NCBI RefSeq assembly: GCF_030160635.1
Contig: NZ_BSOS01000039.1
Span: 1-64,000, forward strand
Direction of reading: 5' to 3'
DNA length: 64,000 bases
Source of the DNA: Acidocella aquatica
GTDB taxonomy: Bacteria; Pseudomonadota; Alphaproteobacteria; Acetobacterales; Acetobacteraceae
Part shown: positions 52,154-61,590 of the stretch, piece after piece
Layout of the letters: every line of letters starts with the position of its first letter
How positions within the stretch are numbered: position 1 is the first letter of the stretch
Made by a program: the position numbers and the translations under genes
The notes under the pieces: model-generated
Databases searched by the model: none
What the model was told of the DNA's origin: nothing
Seen by the model: the letters and a program-made list of their open reading frames with translations, nothing else

Positions 52154-52977
52154 CCGCCGGAGACGATGCGGTAGAGCTCGTCATCGACCTCGGGGGTGAC
52201 GCCGAACCAGGCTTTGAACCCTGGAACGGCCTGGTGCAGGAGCATGCCGAGACCCTCCACGGCTGCAAGGCCAAGCGCGCGGGCGGTTTTAAGGAGTTCG
52301 GTCTCCAGTGGGGCGTAGACGATGTCAGCCACCGCGAGCGCCGCTGTGGCGGCTTCGAGCGAGATATCCAGCGGCTCGTGGTGGACCATGCCGAGCGAGG
52401 TGGTGTTCACCAGCAGGGCGTAGTCGCCCAGGGCGGCGCTGCGATATTCCCAGGGCAGGACATTCCCCGGCGGCAGGGCGGCGGCCAGGGCGATCGCGTT
52501 GCGCTCCGTGCGGTTGCAGAAGGTGACGGGGGTGCCTTCGTCCTGCAAGGCGGCGGCGACGGCGCGGGCGGCGCCGCCCGCGCCCAGGATGAGGGCGGGG
52601 CCGGCGGCGGGGTTGACGCCATGGGCGCGCAGGTTGGCGATGAAACCGTAGCCATCGGTGTTGAAACCCTCGATGCCGGTCTCGGTGAAGACCAGGGTGT
52701 TGACCGCGCCGATTCGCGCGGCGCCGGGGTCGATACGGTCACACAGCGCCATGACGGAGATTTTGTGCGGGATGGTGACGTTGAGCCCGGCGAAACCGGT
52801 CTTGGCCAGGGCGGGGACGAGCTGCGCCAGATCCGCCGGGCCGACGGGCAGGGGTAGATAGGCGCCGTCAATATCATGGCGGTTTAGCCAGGTGCCGTGG
52901 AGCCTGGGGGAGCGGGAGTGGGACACTGGCCAGCCGATGACGCCGGCGAGACGGGCGGAGCCTGAGAGGAGTCGCAT
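52150..52977 (-). CDS. aroE: Shikimate dehydrogenase (NADP+)
   Basis: A 275-residue enzyme of the shikimate pathway. The shikimate site is GWPVSHSRSPRLHG; the catalytic Lys is in NVTIPHKISVM; NTDGYGFIANL and the NADP-binding GAGGAARAVAAAL and CNRTERN follow, with the C-terminal HQAVPGFKAWFG. The ATG at 52977 is chosen because family members begin near MRLLSGSARLAGVIGWP; a TTG/ATG further upstream lies inside the previous gene. The preceding GT87 gene runs 94 bases into it on the same strand. maf, usually next to aroE in alphaproteobacteria, is absent here. Confidence 0.94.
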   Translation of the reverse strand: MRLLSGSARLAGVIGWPVSHSRSPRLHGTWLNRHDIDGAYLPLPVGPADLAQLVPALAKTGFAGLNVTIPHKISVMALCDRIDPGAARIGAVNTLVFTETGIEGFNTDGYGFIANLRAHGVNPAAGPALILGAGGAARAVAAALQDEGTPVTFCNRTERNAIALAAALPPGNVLPWEYRSAALGDYALLVNTTSLGMVHHEPLDISLEAATAALAVADIVYAPLETELLKTARALGLAAVEGLGMLLHQAVPGFKAWFGVTPEVDDELYRIVSGG

Positions 52978-54098
52978 GGCGCGACACCACCACGGCGCCA
53001 TGCGCTTGCCAAGAGCAGCAGCAGCACGAGCGGTGCGCCGTGGGCATATTGCGGCGCCCAGGGCAGCAGGCCGGGGCCGAACCAGGCGAGGAAGAGGAGA
53101 ACGGGCTCAAAAGGGGCGAAGCCGGTGGCCATGCGTGTTTCCACGATCAGCGCCACGGCCAGGGCGGCGGCCAGCAGGTCGTAGTCATGCAGATAGGGGC
53201 TGGCGAGCGCGGAGAGGATGAGCAGCGCCGGGATGGAGCGGGTTTGCGTGGCGGCGGCGATGGCGGCCAGGGTAACGGCGGCCTGGATGAGCAGGGCCGG
53301 GTGCAGGCCGAGCGGGCGGGCCAGGGCGAATACGCTGATCAGCCCGCCGGAGAATTCGTGCGGCTGGCCGGTGAGCAGCACGTTGCTCATGGCCGGGCTG
53401 GTGAAGTGGATGAAGCCGTTCCAGGCGGCGGGGCCGAAGGCGTAGAGCGAGGCGGCGGCGAGCAGCGTGGCGGCCAGGGCGGCGTAGGCGAAGGCGGCGG
53501 GCGCGCGGCGCAGCAAATAGAGCGGCAAAACGAGGCCAAGCTGGGGTTTGACGGTGGCCAGGCCGATGAGGATGCCGCCCAGGCGCGGGCGGGTCTGCGT
53601 GAGCAACAGGCCGCCGCCGATGAGTGCCGTGAGCAGGGCGGCGTTTTGGTGTTCCAGCACACTTTCCAGACTGGCCGGGGCGAGCAGGACGGCGGCGGTG
53701 AACCACCAGGATTTTTTCGCGAGGCGCAGCGCCAGGGCAAGGAGAATGAGCGAGGACGCATCAAAGGCGAACACGGCGTGCCAGGGGGAGAGCCAGTCAA
53801 ACGCGGCGGCGAGCAGCAGATAGTTGGGGGGGTAGCTCCAAAGGTGATAGGGCAGATGGCCGTAGATGCCTTCGAGAAAACTCTGATAGGCGGTGTGGTC
53901 AAAAAGGATGGGGAGCTGGTGGTTGAGGGCGAGGAAGCCGCCGGCCCAGAAATCCAGACCATCGCGCAGGGCCTTGCCGGCGAGGCCGTGGCGCTGGCCC
54001 CAGAGGATGGCAAATGCCTCAAAACAGGAGGGGAGCGCGCAAAGCGCAACCACCAGGCCGAGTTTGAGGCGGGGCGATGTTTGACTATTCTGGTTCAT
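52884..54098 (-). CDS. GT87 (DUF2029) membrane glycosyltransferase
   Basis: A 404-residue polytopic protein with the same landmarks as the other GT87 proteins here: LWSYPPNYLLLAAAFDW, VKPQLGLVLPLYLLRRAP and SPYLHDYDLLAAAL. The ATG at 54098 follows the divergent argD promoter region; the longer frame to 54137 lacks support. The last 30 or so residues (a Pro/Ser/Ala-rich tail after WRRGGV) are translated from DNA shared with the start of aroE, so this end may be a run-on extension. The sugar acceptor is unknown. Confidence 0.8.
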   Translation of the reverse strand: MNQNSQTSPRLKLGLVVALCALPSCFEAFAILWGQRHGLAGKALRDGLDFWAGGFLALNHQLPILFDHTAYQSFLEGIYGHLPYHLWSYPPNYLLLAAAFDWLSPWHAVFAFDASSLILLALALRLAKKSWWFTAAVLLAPASLESVLEHQNAALLTALIGGGLLLTQTRPRLGGILIGLATVKPQLGLVLPLYLLRRAPAAFAYAALAATLLAAASLYAFGPAAWNGFIHFTSPAMSNVLLTGQPHEFSGGLISVFALARPLGLHPALLIQAAVTLAAIAAATQTRSIPALLILSALASPYLHDYDLLAAALAVALIVETRMATGFAPFEPVLLFLAWFGPGLLPWAPQYAHGAPLVLLLLLASAWRRGGVAPCDSSQAPPVSPASSAGQCPTPAPPGSTAPG

Positions 54099-54139
54099 TT
54101 GCGCAGTATTCCGTGCTTTCCCGTCTAGAAAGCACAATC

Positions 54140-55333
54140 ATGATCGCCGCGCTAATGCCGAACTATAACCGTGCCAACATTGCCTTTTCCTATGGCGAGG
54201 GGGCTTGGTTGTTTGATGAGCGTGGCCGCAAATTTCTCGATTTTGGGGCGGGAATCGCCACTTCCTCGCTGGGGCACGGGCATCCGCATCTGGTGAACGC
54301 GATCGCTGAACAGGCCGCGAAGGTGATCCATGTCTCCAACCTGTACCTGGTGCCGGGGGCGGAATTGCTGGCGAACCGGCTGGTGGCGGCGAGTTTCGCC
54401 GATTCGGTATTTTTCTGTAACTCCGGCGCCGAGGCCAATGAGGGGCTGGTGAAGGCCATGCGCAAAACCTGCGCCGATGCCGGGCAGCCGGAACGCTACC
54501 GGGTGATCTGTTTTGAGGGCGCGTTCCACGGACGCACGCTGGCGATGATCGCGGCGACCGGGAATGCGAAATATCTGGCCGGATTCGGGCCGCTGGTGGA
54601 CGGGTTTGACCATGTTCCCTTCGGCGACATCGCGGCGGTGCGCGCCGCCATCGGCCCGCAAACTGCGGGGGTGTTGATCGAGCCGGTGCAGGGCGAGGGC
54701 GGGGTGCGGCCGGCTTCGGTGGAATTTTTGCGGGCGTTGCGGGCGCTGTGCGATGAGCATGGCATTTTGCTCGGGCTGGACGAGGTGCAGTGCGGCATGG
54801 GGCGGACGGGGAGGCTCTTCGCGCATGAATGGGCGGGGATTGAGCCGGATGTGATGTCGGCGGCCAAGGGGATCGGCGGCGGGTTCCCGATGGGGGCGGT
54901 GCTGGCCAAGGAGCATGTCGCCAGGGCGCTGGTGCCCGGCAGCCACGGTACGACATTCGGCGGCAGCCCGCTGGCGGCGGCGGCGGGCAATGCGGTGCTG
55001 GATGTTGTTTTGGCGCCGGGGTTTCTGGAGGGGGTGGAGGCAACCGGGCGGTATTTGGGCGGGGAGCTGAGCGGATTGTGCGCGCGCTTCCCCGGCGTGT
55101 TTGAGGATGTGCGCGGGGTGGGGCTGCTGCGCGGGCTGAAATGCGTGGTGGCGAACACGGATGTGCAGGCGGCGGCGATGGAGGAGGGCTTGCTCACCGT
55201 GGCGGCTGGCGAGAATGTGTTGCGGCTGATCCCGCCGTTGATTGTGGGAACGGCGGAATGCGATGCGGCGGTGGCGCTGCTGGAGCGGACGGCGCTGCGG
55301 TGTTCGGCTGGGGTGGAGGTTGGCGTGAAATGA
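54140..55333 (+). CDS. argD: Acetylornithine aminotransferase
   Basis: A 397-residue class III PLP aminotransferase of arginine synthesis. FLDFGAGIATSSLGHGHP opens the core, FFCNSGAEANEGLVKAMRK and CFEGAFHGRTLAMIAATG follow, and DEVQCGMGRTGRLFAHE precedes the PLP lysine in SAAKGIGGGFPMG (about K242). ATG 54140 matches family starts; 54155 is an alternative. It overlaps argF by four bases, forming the argD-argF pair found across alphaproteobacteria. N-succinyldiaminopimelate transaminase activity is also possible. Confidence 0.93.
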   Translation: MIAALMPNYNRANIAFSYGEGAWLFDERGRKFLDFGAGIATSSLGHGHPHLVNAIAEQAAKVIHVSNLYLVPGAELLANRLVAASFADSVFFCNSGAEANEGLVKAMRKTCADAGQPERYRVICFEGAFHGRTLAMIAATGNAKYLAGFGPLVDGFDHVPFGDIAAVRAAIGPQTAGVLIEPVQGEGGVRPASVEFLRALRALCDEHGILLGLDEVQCGMGRTGRLFAHEWAGIEPDVMSAAKGIGGGFPMGAVLAKEHVARALVPGSHGTTFGGSPLAAAAGNAVLDVVLAPGFLEGVEATGRYLGGELSGLCARFPGVFEDVRGVGLLRGLKCVVANTDVQAAAMEEGLLTVAAGENVLRLIPPLIVGTAECDAAVALLERTALRCSAGVEVGVK

Positions 55334-56265
55334 GTGCGCTTTTGGAGTTAAGGGCGAACGGCCCGCGGCATTTTTTGGATTTGAAGGATTTTTCCGGGGC
55401 GGAGCTGCGTGCCCTGCTGGACTCGGCGGCGCGGCTCAAGAGCACACGGCGCAACGGCAAGAAGCCGCTGGCGGGCAAGACGCTGGCGCTGATTTTTGAG
55501 AAACCCTCGACGCGGACGCGGGTTTCCTTCGAGGTGGCGATGCGCGAGCTGGGCGGGGATGTTATTGTGCTGTCCTCGCGCGATATGCAGATCGGCCGGG
55601 GCGAGACGATTGCCGATACCGCGCATGTGCTCTCGCGTTATGTGGACGGGGTGATGCTGCGCACCGACCGCGCGGCCAAGCTGCATGAGTTTGCCCGGCA
55701 TGCCAGCGTGCCCATTATCAACGGGCTGACCGAGCTTTCGCACCCGTGCCAGATCATGGCGGATATCATGACCTTCGAGGAGCATCGCGGGCCGATTGCC
55801 GGGCAGGTGGTGGCCTGGGTGGGCGATGGGAATAATGTCGCGGTTTCGATGATCGAGGCGGCGGCGCGTTTTGGCTTCACGCTGCGGCTGGCCTGCCCGG
55901 CGGGGTATTGGCCCAACCCGGACGTGATGGACTGGGCGCGCGACGAGAAGGCGGATGTGCGCGTGAGCATCGACCCGGAGGACGCGGTGGAGGGGGCTGC
56001 CTGCGTGGTGACGGATACCTGGCTGAGCATGGCCGATTCCGAGGACGAGGCGGCGGCCCGCGCGGCGGCGTTCGCGCCGTATCAGGTGACGGCGGAGCTG
56101 ATGGAGCAGGCGGCGGAGGGGGCGATTTTCATGCATTGCCTGCCCGCTCACCGCAACGAGGAAGTGTCGGCGGCGGTGATCGACGGGCCATGGTCGGTGG
56201 TGTTTGACGAGGCGGAGAACCGGCTGCATGCGCAGAAGGCGATTTTGGCGTGGTGCATGGGCTAG
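55330..56265 (+). CDS. argF: Anabolic ornithine carbamoyltransferase
   Basis: A 311-residue OTCase that makes citrulline for arginine synthesis. The carbamoyl-phosphate loop is STRTRVSFEVAM (about 60), then HPCQIMADIMTFEEH, and the ornithine/catalytic HCLPAHRNEE (Cys about 270). HCLPAHRNEEV is the anabolic form and contrasts with HCLPSFHN in the catabolic ArcB at 39.5 kb. ATG 55330 overlaps the argD stop. Long upstream frames reach into argD and are not used. Confidence 0.96.
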   Translation: MSALLELRANGPRHFLDLKDFSGAELRALLDSAARLKSTRRNGKKPLAGKTLALIFEKPSTRTRVSFEVAMRELGGDVIVLSSRDMQIGRGETIADTAHVLSRYVDGVMLRTDRAAKLHEFARHASVPIINGLTELSHPCQIMADIMTFEEHRGPIAGQVVAWVGDGNNVAVSMIEAAARFGFTLRLACPAGYWPNPDVMDWARDEKADVRVSIDPEDAVEGAACVVTDTWLSMADSEDEAAARAAAFAPYQVTAELMEQAAEGAIFMHCLPAHRNEEVSAAVIDGPWSVVFDEAENRLHAQKAILAWCMG

Positions 56266-56347
56266 CCGGCCGGGGATTTATGGTCGGCCACCTTGCGGGC
56301 TGGGCGGGAGCGCCTAATTCAAGGGAACACCATGAAAGGTGATTGCC

Positions 56348-56635
56348 ATGAAACTGCTCAAGGTTGAGGATTTGAACACCCTGCCCGGGAAATGGGCGCT
56401 GGCGAAGGATGGAAAATCGATCCATCAATCGTTCAAGTTCAACTCGTTCGCGGAGGCGTGGTCGTTCATGTCGCATGTGGCGCTGCTGGCGGAGAAGATG
56501 GATCATCATCCCGACTGGTCGAATTCGTATAACAAGGTGGCGATCACGCTGACCACGCATGACGCGGGCGGGGTGACGCGCAAGGACCTGGCGCTGGCGC
56601 AGGCGATTACGGATTTTGTCTGGGTGCCTGGGTAG
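56348..56635 (+). CDS. Pterin-4a-carbinolamine dehydratase
   Basis: A 95-residue enzyme recycling tetrahydrobiopterin-type cofactors after aromatic-amino-acid hydroxylation. The family signature is complete: [19 protein letters not shown], then [14 protein letters not shown] (the active-site His pair) and [20 protein letters not shown] 56348 lies six bases after AAGGTG. No phenylalanine hydroxylase gene is in the window. It is separate from argF (82 bases) and lies before the dnaK leader. Confidence 0.92.
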   Translation: MKLLKVEDLNTLPGKWALAKDGKSIHQSFKFNSFAEAWSFMSHVALLAEKMDHHPDWSNSYNKVAITLTTHDAGGVTRKDLALAQAITDFVWVPG

Positions 56636-56705
56636 GCGCTCTGGGGCGGGATGGGCCGGGAGGTTACGGTTTCCGCCGCGGCATGGCCGGGTGGAGAAAA
56701 AATCT

Positions 56706-56734
56706 CTTGTGCCCGGGTTGTGGTTTGAATACAT
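56706..56734 (+). promoter_or_regulatory. Candidate heat-shock promoter of dnaK
   Basis: CTTGTG and ATACAT, 17 bases apart, about 72 bases before the dnaK start, resemble alphaproteobacterial RpoH promoters (CTTG...TAT). The -10 fit is moderate and no CIRCE element is seen. Confidence 0.35.
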
Positions 56735-56805
56735 GAGACGCGTTGTTCAAAGGGGTTTTTTCGGTGCTTCGGGCCGGGGAAATCCGCTGCAAAGGAGCTA
56801 TTTAT

Positions 56806-58716
56806 ATGAGTAAAGTGATCGGTATCGACCTCGGTACCACCAATTCCTGCGTTGCGGTCATGGAAGGCAAAGATGTCCGCGTTATCGAAAATTCGGAAGG
56901 TGCGCGTACCACCCCCTCGATGGTGGCGTTCTCTGATTCGGGCGAGCGGCTGGTTGGCCAGTCGGCCAAGCGCCAGGCGGTCACCAACCCGTCCAACACG
57001 CTTTATGCGGTCAAGCGCCTGATCGGCCGCCGCTACGAAGACCCCACCGTGACCAAGGATAAGGGGCTGGTGCCGTATGGCATCGTGAAGGGCGACAATG
57101 GCGATGCCTGGGTTGAGGCCAAGGGCGAGAAATATTCCCCCTCGCAGGTCAGCTCTTATATTCTGACCAAGATGAAGGAGACCGCCGAGGCGTATCTCGG
57201 CGAGACCGTGACGCAGGCGGTGATCACCGTTCCCGCGTATTTCAACGACGCGCAGCGCCAGGCGACCAAGGATGCCGGCAAGATCGCGGGGCTGGAAGTG
57301 TTACGGATCATCAACGAGCCGACGGCCGCGGCCCTTGCCTATGGCATGGACAAGCGCAACGCCGGGACCATCGCGGTGTATGACCTTGGCGGCGGCACGT
57401 TTGACGTCTCAGTGCTCGAACTCGGCGATGGCGTGTTCGAGGTGAAGTCGACCAATGGTGATACCTTCCTGGGCGGCGAGGATTTCGACCAGCGCGTGAT
57501 TGATTATCTGGCCGAGGAGTTCAAGAAGGACCAGGGGATCGACCTGCGTAAGGACAAGCTGGCGCTGCAGCGGCTGAAGGAAGCCGCCGAGAAGGCGAAG
57601 ATCGAGCTGTCGTCCTCGAAGGAGACCGAGATCAACCTGCCGTTCATCACCGCTGACGCCTCCGGGCCGAAGCATCTGGTGCTGAAGCTGACCCGCGCCA
57701 AGCTGGAATCGCTGGTGGAAGACCTGATCGAGCGCACGCTCGGGCCGTGCCGTGCCGCGCTGAAGGATGCCGGCGTGACTGCGGGCGAGATCAACGAGGT
57801 GATCCTGGTCGGCGGTATGACCCGCATGCCCAAGGTCATCGAGCTGGTGAAGAACTTCTTCGGCAAGGAGCCGGCGCGCAACGTGAATCCCGACGAGGTC
57901 GTGGCGATTGGTGCCGCGATTCAGGGCGCGGTGCTGCGCGGCGATGTGAAGGACGTGCTGCTGCTGGACGTGACCCCGCTGTCGCTGGGCATCGAGACGC
58001 TGGGCGGCGTGTTCACCCGGCTGATCGACCGCAATACGACCATTCCGACGAAGAAGAGCCAGACCTTCTCGACCGCCGATGACGGGCAGACGGCTGTGAC
58101 CATTAAAGTGTTCCAGGGTGAGCGCGAGATGGCCGCGGATAATAAGCTGCTGGGCAATTTCGACCTCACGGGGATTCCCTCGGCGCCGCGCGGGGTGCCG
58201 CAGATTGAGGTGACGTTCGATATTGACGCGAACGGCATTGTCTCGGTGCAGGCGAAGGATAAGGCGACCGGCAAGGAGACGCAGATCCGTATTCAGGCCT
58301 CCGGTGGTTTGTCGGATGCCGATATCGAGCGGATGGTGCGCGATGCGGAGGAAAACGCGGCGGCCGATAAGCTGCGGCGCGAGGCGGTGGAAACCCGCAA
58401 CCAGACGGAAGCCATGATCAACCAGGTTGAGAAGACGCTGAAGGAAGCTGGCGACAAGGTTTCAGCCCAGGACAAGGGCGAGGCCGAGGCGGCGGTGGCG
58501 GCGGCGAAGTCGGCCATGGAAGGCAGCGATGTGGAGGCGCTGAAGGCGGCGGGCGAACGGCTCACGCAGTCGGCGATGAAGCTTGGCGAGGCGATGTACA
58601 AGGCGACAGCCGAGGCGGATGCCGCGCAGGCGGCGCCGGGTGCGCAGGCCGGGCCGGATGGCGAGAAGATTGTTGATGCGGATTTCGAGGAAGTTGACGA
58701 CAAGAAGAAATCCTAA
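56806..58716 (+). CDS. dnaK: Chaperone DnaK (Hsp70)
   Basis: A 636-residue Hsp70. The nucleotide-binding domain has [34 protein letters not shown] and [15 protein letters not shown]. The interdomain linker [18 protein letters not shown] leads into the substrate-binding domain. A short helical lid ends in an acidic DADFEEVDD tail for co-chaperone binding. ATG 56806 has AAAGGAG eight bases upstream; the frame further upstream is not conserved. It is followed by a strong terminator and then dnaJ; grpE is not here. Confidence 0.98.
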   Translation: MSKVIGIDLGTTNSCVAVMEGKDVRVIENSEGARTTPSMVAFSDSGERLVGQSAKRQAVTNPSNTLYAVKRLIGRRYEDPTVTKDKGLVPYGIVKGDNGDAWVEAKGEKYSPSQVSSYILTKMKETAEAYLGETVTQAVITVPAYFNDAQRQATKDAGKIAGLEVLRIINEPTAAALAYGMDKRNAGTIAVYDLGGGTFDVSVLELGDGVFEVKSTNGDTFLGGEDFDQRVIDYLAEEFKKDQGIDLRKDKLALQRLKEAAEKAKIELSSSKETEINLPFITADASGPKHLVLKLTRAKLESLVEDLIERTLGPCRAALKDAGVTAGEINEVILVGGMTRMPKVIELVKNFFGKEPARNVNPDEVVAIGAAIQGAVLRGDVKDVLLLDVTPLSLGIETLGGVFTRLIDRNTTIPTKKSQTFSTADDGQTAVTIKVFQGEREMAADNKLLGNFDLTGIPSAPRGVPQIEVTFDIDANGIVSVQAKDKATGKETQIRIQASGGLSDADIERMVRDAEENAAADKLRREAVETRNQTEAMINQVEKTLKEAGDKVSAQDKGEAEAAVAAAKSAMEGSDVEALKAAGERLTQSAMKLGEAMYKATAEADAAQAAPGAQAGPDGEKIVDADFEEVDDKKKS

Positions 58717-58742
58717 TCGCGCACGTAACGAAAGTTGAATTG

Positions 58743-58770
58743 ATCCCGGGGCGGCGCTCCGGGATTTTTT
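58743..58770 (+). terminator. Intrinsic terminator between dnaK and dnaJ
   Basis: ATCCCGG pairs with CCGGGAT across a 9-base loop and is followed by a run of six T. Part of the transcription may stop here, which would keep DnaJ below DnaK. Confidence 0.85.
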
Positions 58771-58806
58771 CAGTTATAGAGTTGAGACAAGGAAACCATC
58801 GCCGTT

Positions 58807-59934
58807 ATGGCCAAACAGGATTATTACGCCACTCTGGGTGTGGAGCGCGGCGCCAGCGCCGAAGAGATGAAAAAAGCCTATCGCCGTCTGGCGATGCAGT
58901 ATCATCCGGACCGCAACCCCGGTGATGCGAAGGCGGAGGCGAAGTTCAAGGAGCTGAACGAAGCCTATGATGTGTTGAAGGACGACCAGAAGCGGGGCGC
59001 CTATGACCGTTATGGCCATGCGGCGTTTGAGAATGGCGGCAACGGCGCGGGCGCCGGGGGCTTTGGCTTCGAGGGCGGGCTCGGCGATATTTTTGAGCAG
59101 ATGTTCGGCGGCGGGCGCCGTGGCGGCGGGGCGCAGCAGCAGACCGGGGCGGATATCAAGACCCAGGTCGAGATTGATATGGTGGAAGCCTTTACGGGCG
59201 TGAAGACCAATGTGCGCGTGCCGACACGCATGACCTGCGATGCCTGTAGCGGCAGCGGTTCGGCGGATAAGAATGCCAGCGCGGAGACCTGCGGCACCTG
59301 TGGCGGCGCCGGACGGGTGCGCGCGCAGCAGGGATTTTTTGTGGTTGAGCGGACCTGCCCGAGCTGTGGCGGCTCCGGGCGGATGGTGCGCAACCCGTGC
59401 CGGGTATGCTCGGGGGTGGGTACTGTGCCGCGGGAGAAGACGCTCTCCGTGCAGATTCCGGCCGGGGTGGAGGATGGCACGCGCATCCGGCTTTCCGGCG
59501 AGGGCGAAGCTGGCGGGCGCGGTGCGGCGCCGGGCGATTTATATGTGCATATCTCGGTGCGCCCGCATGCGATTTTCCAGCGCGATGGCGCGAATATTTT
59601 TTGCCGTGTGCCGCTGCGCATGACGCAGGCGGCGCTGGGCGGCGAGATCGAGGTGCCGGCGATCGACGGTACGGCGGCGAAGGTGAAAATTCCGGCGGGT
59701 ACGCAGACGGGCGACCAGTTCCGGCTGCGCGGCAAGGGGTTCTCGGTGCTGCGCAGCGCGCAACGGGGGGATATGTATATCCAGGTTGCGGTGGAGACGC
59801 CGCAGAAGCTGACACGCCGCCAGCGCGAGTTGCTGGAGGAGTTTGAGCATGAGTCCAAGAGCTATGGCGCCGGTAGCCCGGAGCATGAAGGATTTTTTGC
59901 CAAGGTGAAGGATTTTTTCGAGGGGCGGGGGTAG
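58807..59934 (+). CDS. dnaJ: Co-chaperone DnaJ (Hsp40)
   Basis: A 375-residue class A J-protein that stimulates DnaK ATP hydrolysis and delivers substrates. The J domain carries HPD (about 33-35 in YHPDRNPGD). A Gly/Phe-rich region (about 75-110) follows, then four zinc-binding CxxCxGxG repeats ([32 protein letters not shown]) and the C-terminal substrate domain. Length and order are standard. A weak AAGGAA lies upstream of ATG 58807. Confidence 0.97.
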   Translation: MAKQDYYATLGVERGASAEEMKKAYRRLAMQYHPDRNPGDAKAEAKFKELNEAYDVLKDDQKRGAYDRYGHAAFENGGNGAGAGGFGFEGGLGDIFEQMFGGGRRGGGAQQQTGADIKTQVEIDMVEAFTGVKTNVRVPTRMTCDACSGSGSADKNASAETCGTCGGAGRVRAQQGFFVVERTCPSCGGSGRMVRNPCRVCSGVGTVPREKTLSVQIPAGVEDGTRIRLSGEGEAGGRGAAPGDLYVHISVRPHAIFQRDGANIFCRVPLRMTQAALGGEIEVPAIDGTAAKVKIPAGTQTGDQFRLRGKGFSVLRSAQRGDMYIQVAVETPQKLTRRQRELLEEFEHESKSYGAGSPEHEGFFAKVKDFFEGRG

Positions 59935-59992
59935 GCTGATCGTTTGAGGTTGCCCGCGCGAGCGGGGCGGCCGAGTGCGTGAAGCAGCCGCT
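59934..59992 (+). repeat. REP-like intergenic palindrome, copy E
   Basis: Begins at the dnaJ stop. GATCGTTTGAGGTTG and GTGCGTGAA match the other copies, the inner hairpin is changed to GCCCGCGCGAGCGGGGC, and the outer stem is GGCTG/CAGCC. The outer stem differs from copy D on both sides yet still pairs, which supports selection for the fold. Confidence 0.75.
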
Positions 59993-60147
59993 TATCGATG
60001 ATTCCTTCCGCTTTTTTGCCGCAATCGGGGGATAGGTATCATTGCGATACGGATTGTAAAACGCCGGGAAGTTGCGTTGCGAGGCGCGGCCCTGGTGCTT
60101 ACATAGGCGCTATGAAAATCGCACGGGATTTTGTGCAGGAGCTGAAA

Positions 60148-60678
60148 ATGTCGCCCACGAGGAAAATAGCCAATTTTGGACTGGCGCTGCTGCCGGTTAT
60201 CGCGCTGGGCGCCTGCACCGTGGCGCCGCCCACCGGGCCTTCGGTGGTCGCGATGCCGGGGGAGGGGAAATCCTTCCCGCAATTCCAGCAGGATGATTAT
60301 AACTGCCGTGGCTATGCGCAGTCGCGCATGGGCAACCCCGGGCAGGATGCCGCCAATGCACAGAACAACTCGACGGCGACAGCCGTGGCGGGGACGCTGA
60401 TCGGCGCCGCGGCCGGTGCGGCGCTGGGCTCGCTGAGCGGTAACGTCGGGGCGGGTGCCGCGATCGGCGCCGGGGCCGGGCTGCTGGGCGGCTCGTCGGT
60501 TGCGGGAAATAATACTCAGGCTGCTGCGGATTCTCTCCAACGCCGCTATGACATCGCGTATGCCCAATGCATGGTCGGAAATGGTGAGACGATTCAAGGT
60601 GACCCTGCGCCCTCTCCTTATGGCTACGCCGCACCGCCCCCGCCTCCGGGCTATTACCCGGGACCAGGCCCTTACTGA
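60148..60678 (+). CDS. Glycine-zipper outer-membrane lipoprotein
   Basis: A 176-residue lipoprotein. The signal peptide ends in the lipobox VIALGAC with acylated Cys 23. A Gly/Ala-rich segment (about 76-112, AGTLIGAAAGAALGSLSG and on) is a glycine-zipper of the kind found in SlyB/17-kDa-antigen-like proteins. A Pro/Tyr/Gly tail follows. ATG 60148 has AGGAG seven bases upstream and gives the right signal-peptide length; an ATG twelve codons earlier is less likely. The function is probably envelope integrity. It overlaps the next gene by 59 bases. Confidence 0.82.
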   Translation: MSPTRKIANFGLALLPVIALGACTVAPPTGPSVVAMPGEGKSFPQFQQDDYNCRGYAQSRMGNPGQDAANAQNNSTATAVAGTLIGAAAGAALGSLSGNVGAGAAIGAGAGLLGGSSVAGNNTQAAADSLQRRYDIAYAQCMVGNGETIQGDPAPSPYGYAAPPPPPGYYPGPGPY

Positions 60679-61543
60679 GCCAAACTACCCCATTAACCTG
60701 ATTGAACTGGCGGCCGGCGAGCCTCTCGCCGCGCCCCTGCCCAAGCAACGCTGGCGCCCATGGTATTGGGCGGCGGCGGTGGCTTTGCATGTTCTGGTGA
60801 TTGCGTTTTTCCTGTTGTTCGCATGGCGGCATCAGCCCCAGGAAGATAACCAAAGCCCGCCGGGAATCTCGGTGGTGTTCGACAATGGCGGCGCGCAGCA
60901 GACCACCGCGCCGCAAGCCCCGGTGCATGGGCCGATCAGCCAGGCGCAGGCGCCGCCGCCAGCGGCCCCGCCGCCCCCGCCGCAGACACAACAGCCACAG
61001 GCTGAGGTGAACCTGAACATGCCCGATATGCCGCAGGCCACCGTGCAGAGCGCGCCGCAGAGCCAGCCGCGCCCGCAGCCCAGGCCCACGCCGCGGCCAG
61101 CGCCACCGGCGCCGCGCAAATATGTGGTGATGAACAATATGTCCTACGGCACCCCGTCGCCGCCGATGCCGCATGCGCCGCAGGCGTTGAATTTGAGCCT
61201 GCCGATGTCTGACGCGCAGGCGGTGAACGCGCCGGAGCTTACGATTAAGGGCAATGTCGGCGCGGATTGGAATGCCGCGCTGAGCAAATGGGTGAACGAC
61301 CACAAATACTACCCCGAGGCGGCGGCCGAGCAGGGCCAGCAGGGCAGCGTGCAGGTGGAGTTCACCGTGGACCGGAAAGGCAATGTCACGGGGCTGCATA
61401 TGCTGAGCAGCTCCGGCTCGCCGTTTTTGGACCAGGCGTGGATGGGCATGTTCGCTGATAACCAGTTGCCGCCCTTTCCGCCGGGAACGAAGGACAGCCA
61501 CATAACCGTGGATGCCACCATGCATTACGAGATTGTTCCGTAA
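60620..61543 (+). CDS. TonB-family energy transducer
   Basis: A 307-residue protein with one N-terminal membrane helix (around AAVALHVLVIAFFLLFAW, about 52-70), a long Pro/Gln-rich periplasmic stretch (about 95-180) and a C-terminal TonB-type domain (about 215-305) with KYYPEAAAEQGQQGSVQVEF and VDRKGNVTGLHMLSSSG. It would couple the proton-motive force to TonB-dependent uptake. ExbB/ExbD are not nearby. The only in-frame ATG before the membrane helix is 60620, inside the lipoprotein gene; a non-ATG start closer to 60680 cannot be excluded. Confidence 0.82.
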   Translation: MATPHRPRLRAITRDQALTEPNYPINLIELAAGEPLAAPLPKQRWRPWYWAAAVALHVLVIAFFLLFAWRHQPQEDNQSPPGISVVFDNGGAQQTTAPQAPVHGPISQAQAPPPAAPPPPPQTQQPQAEVNLNMPDMPQATVQSAPQSQPRPQPRPTPRPAPPAPRKYVVMNNMSYGTPSPPMPHAPQALNLSLPMSDAQAVNAPELTIKGNVGADWNAALSKWVNDHKYYPEAAAEQGQQGSVQVEFTVDRKGNVTGLHMLSSSGSPFLDQAWMGMFADNQLPPFPPGTKDSHITVDATMHYEIVP

Positions 61544-61590
61544 ACAGCTTATCGCTTGCGTCGACTCGGTTTTCACGATTCAAGCGAGGG

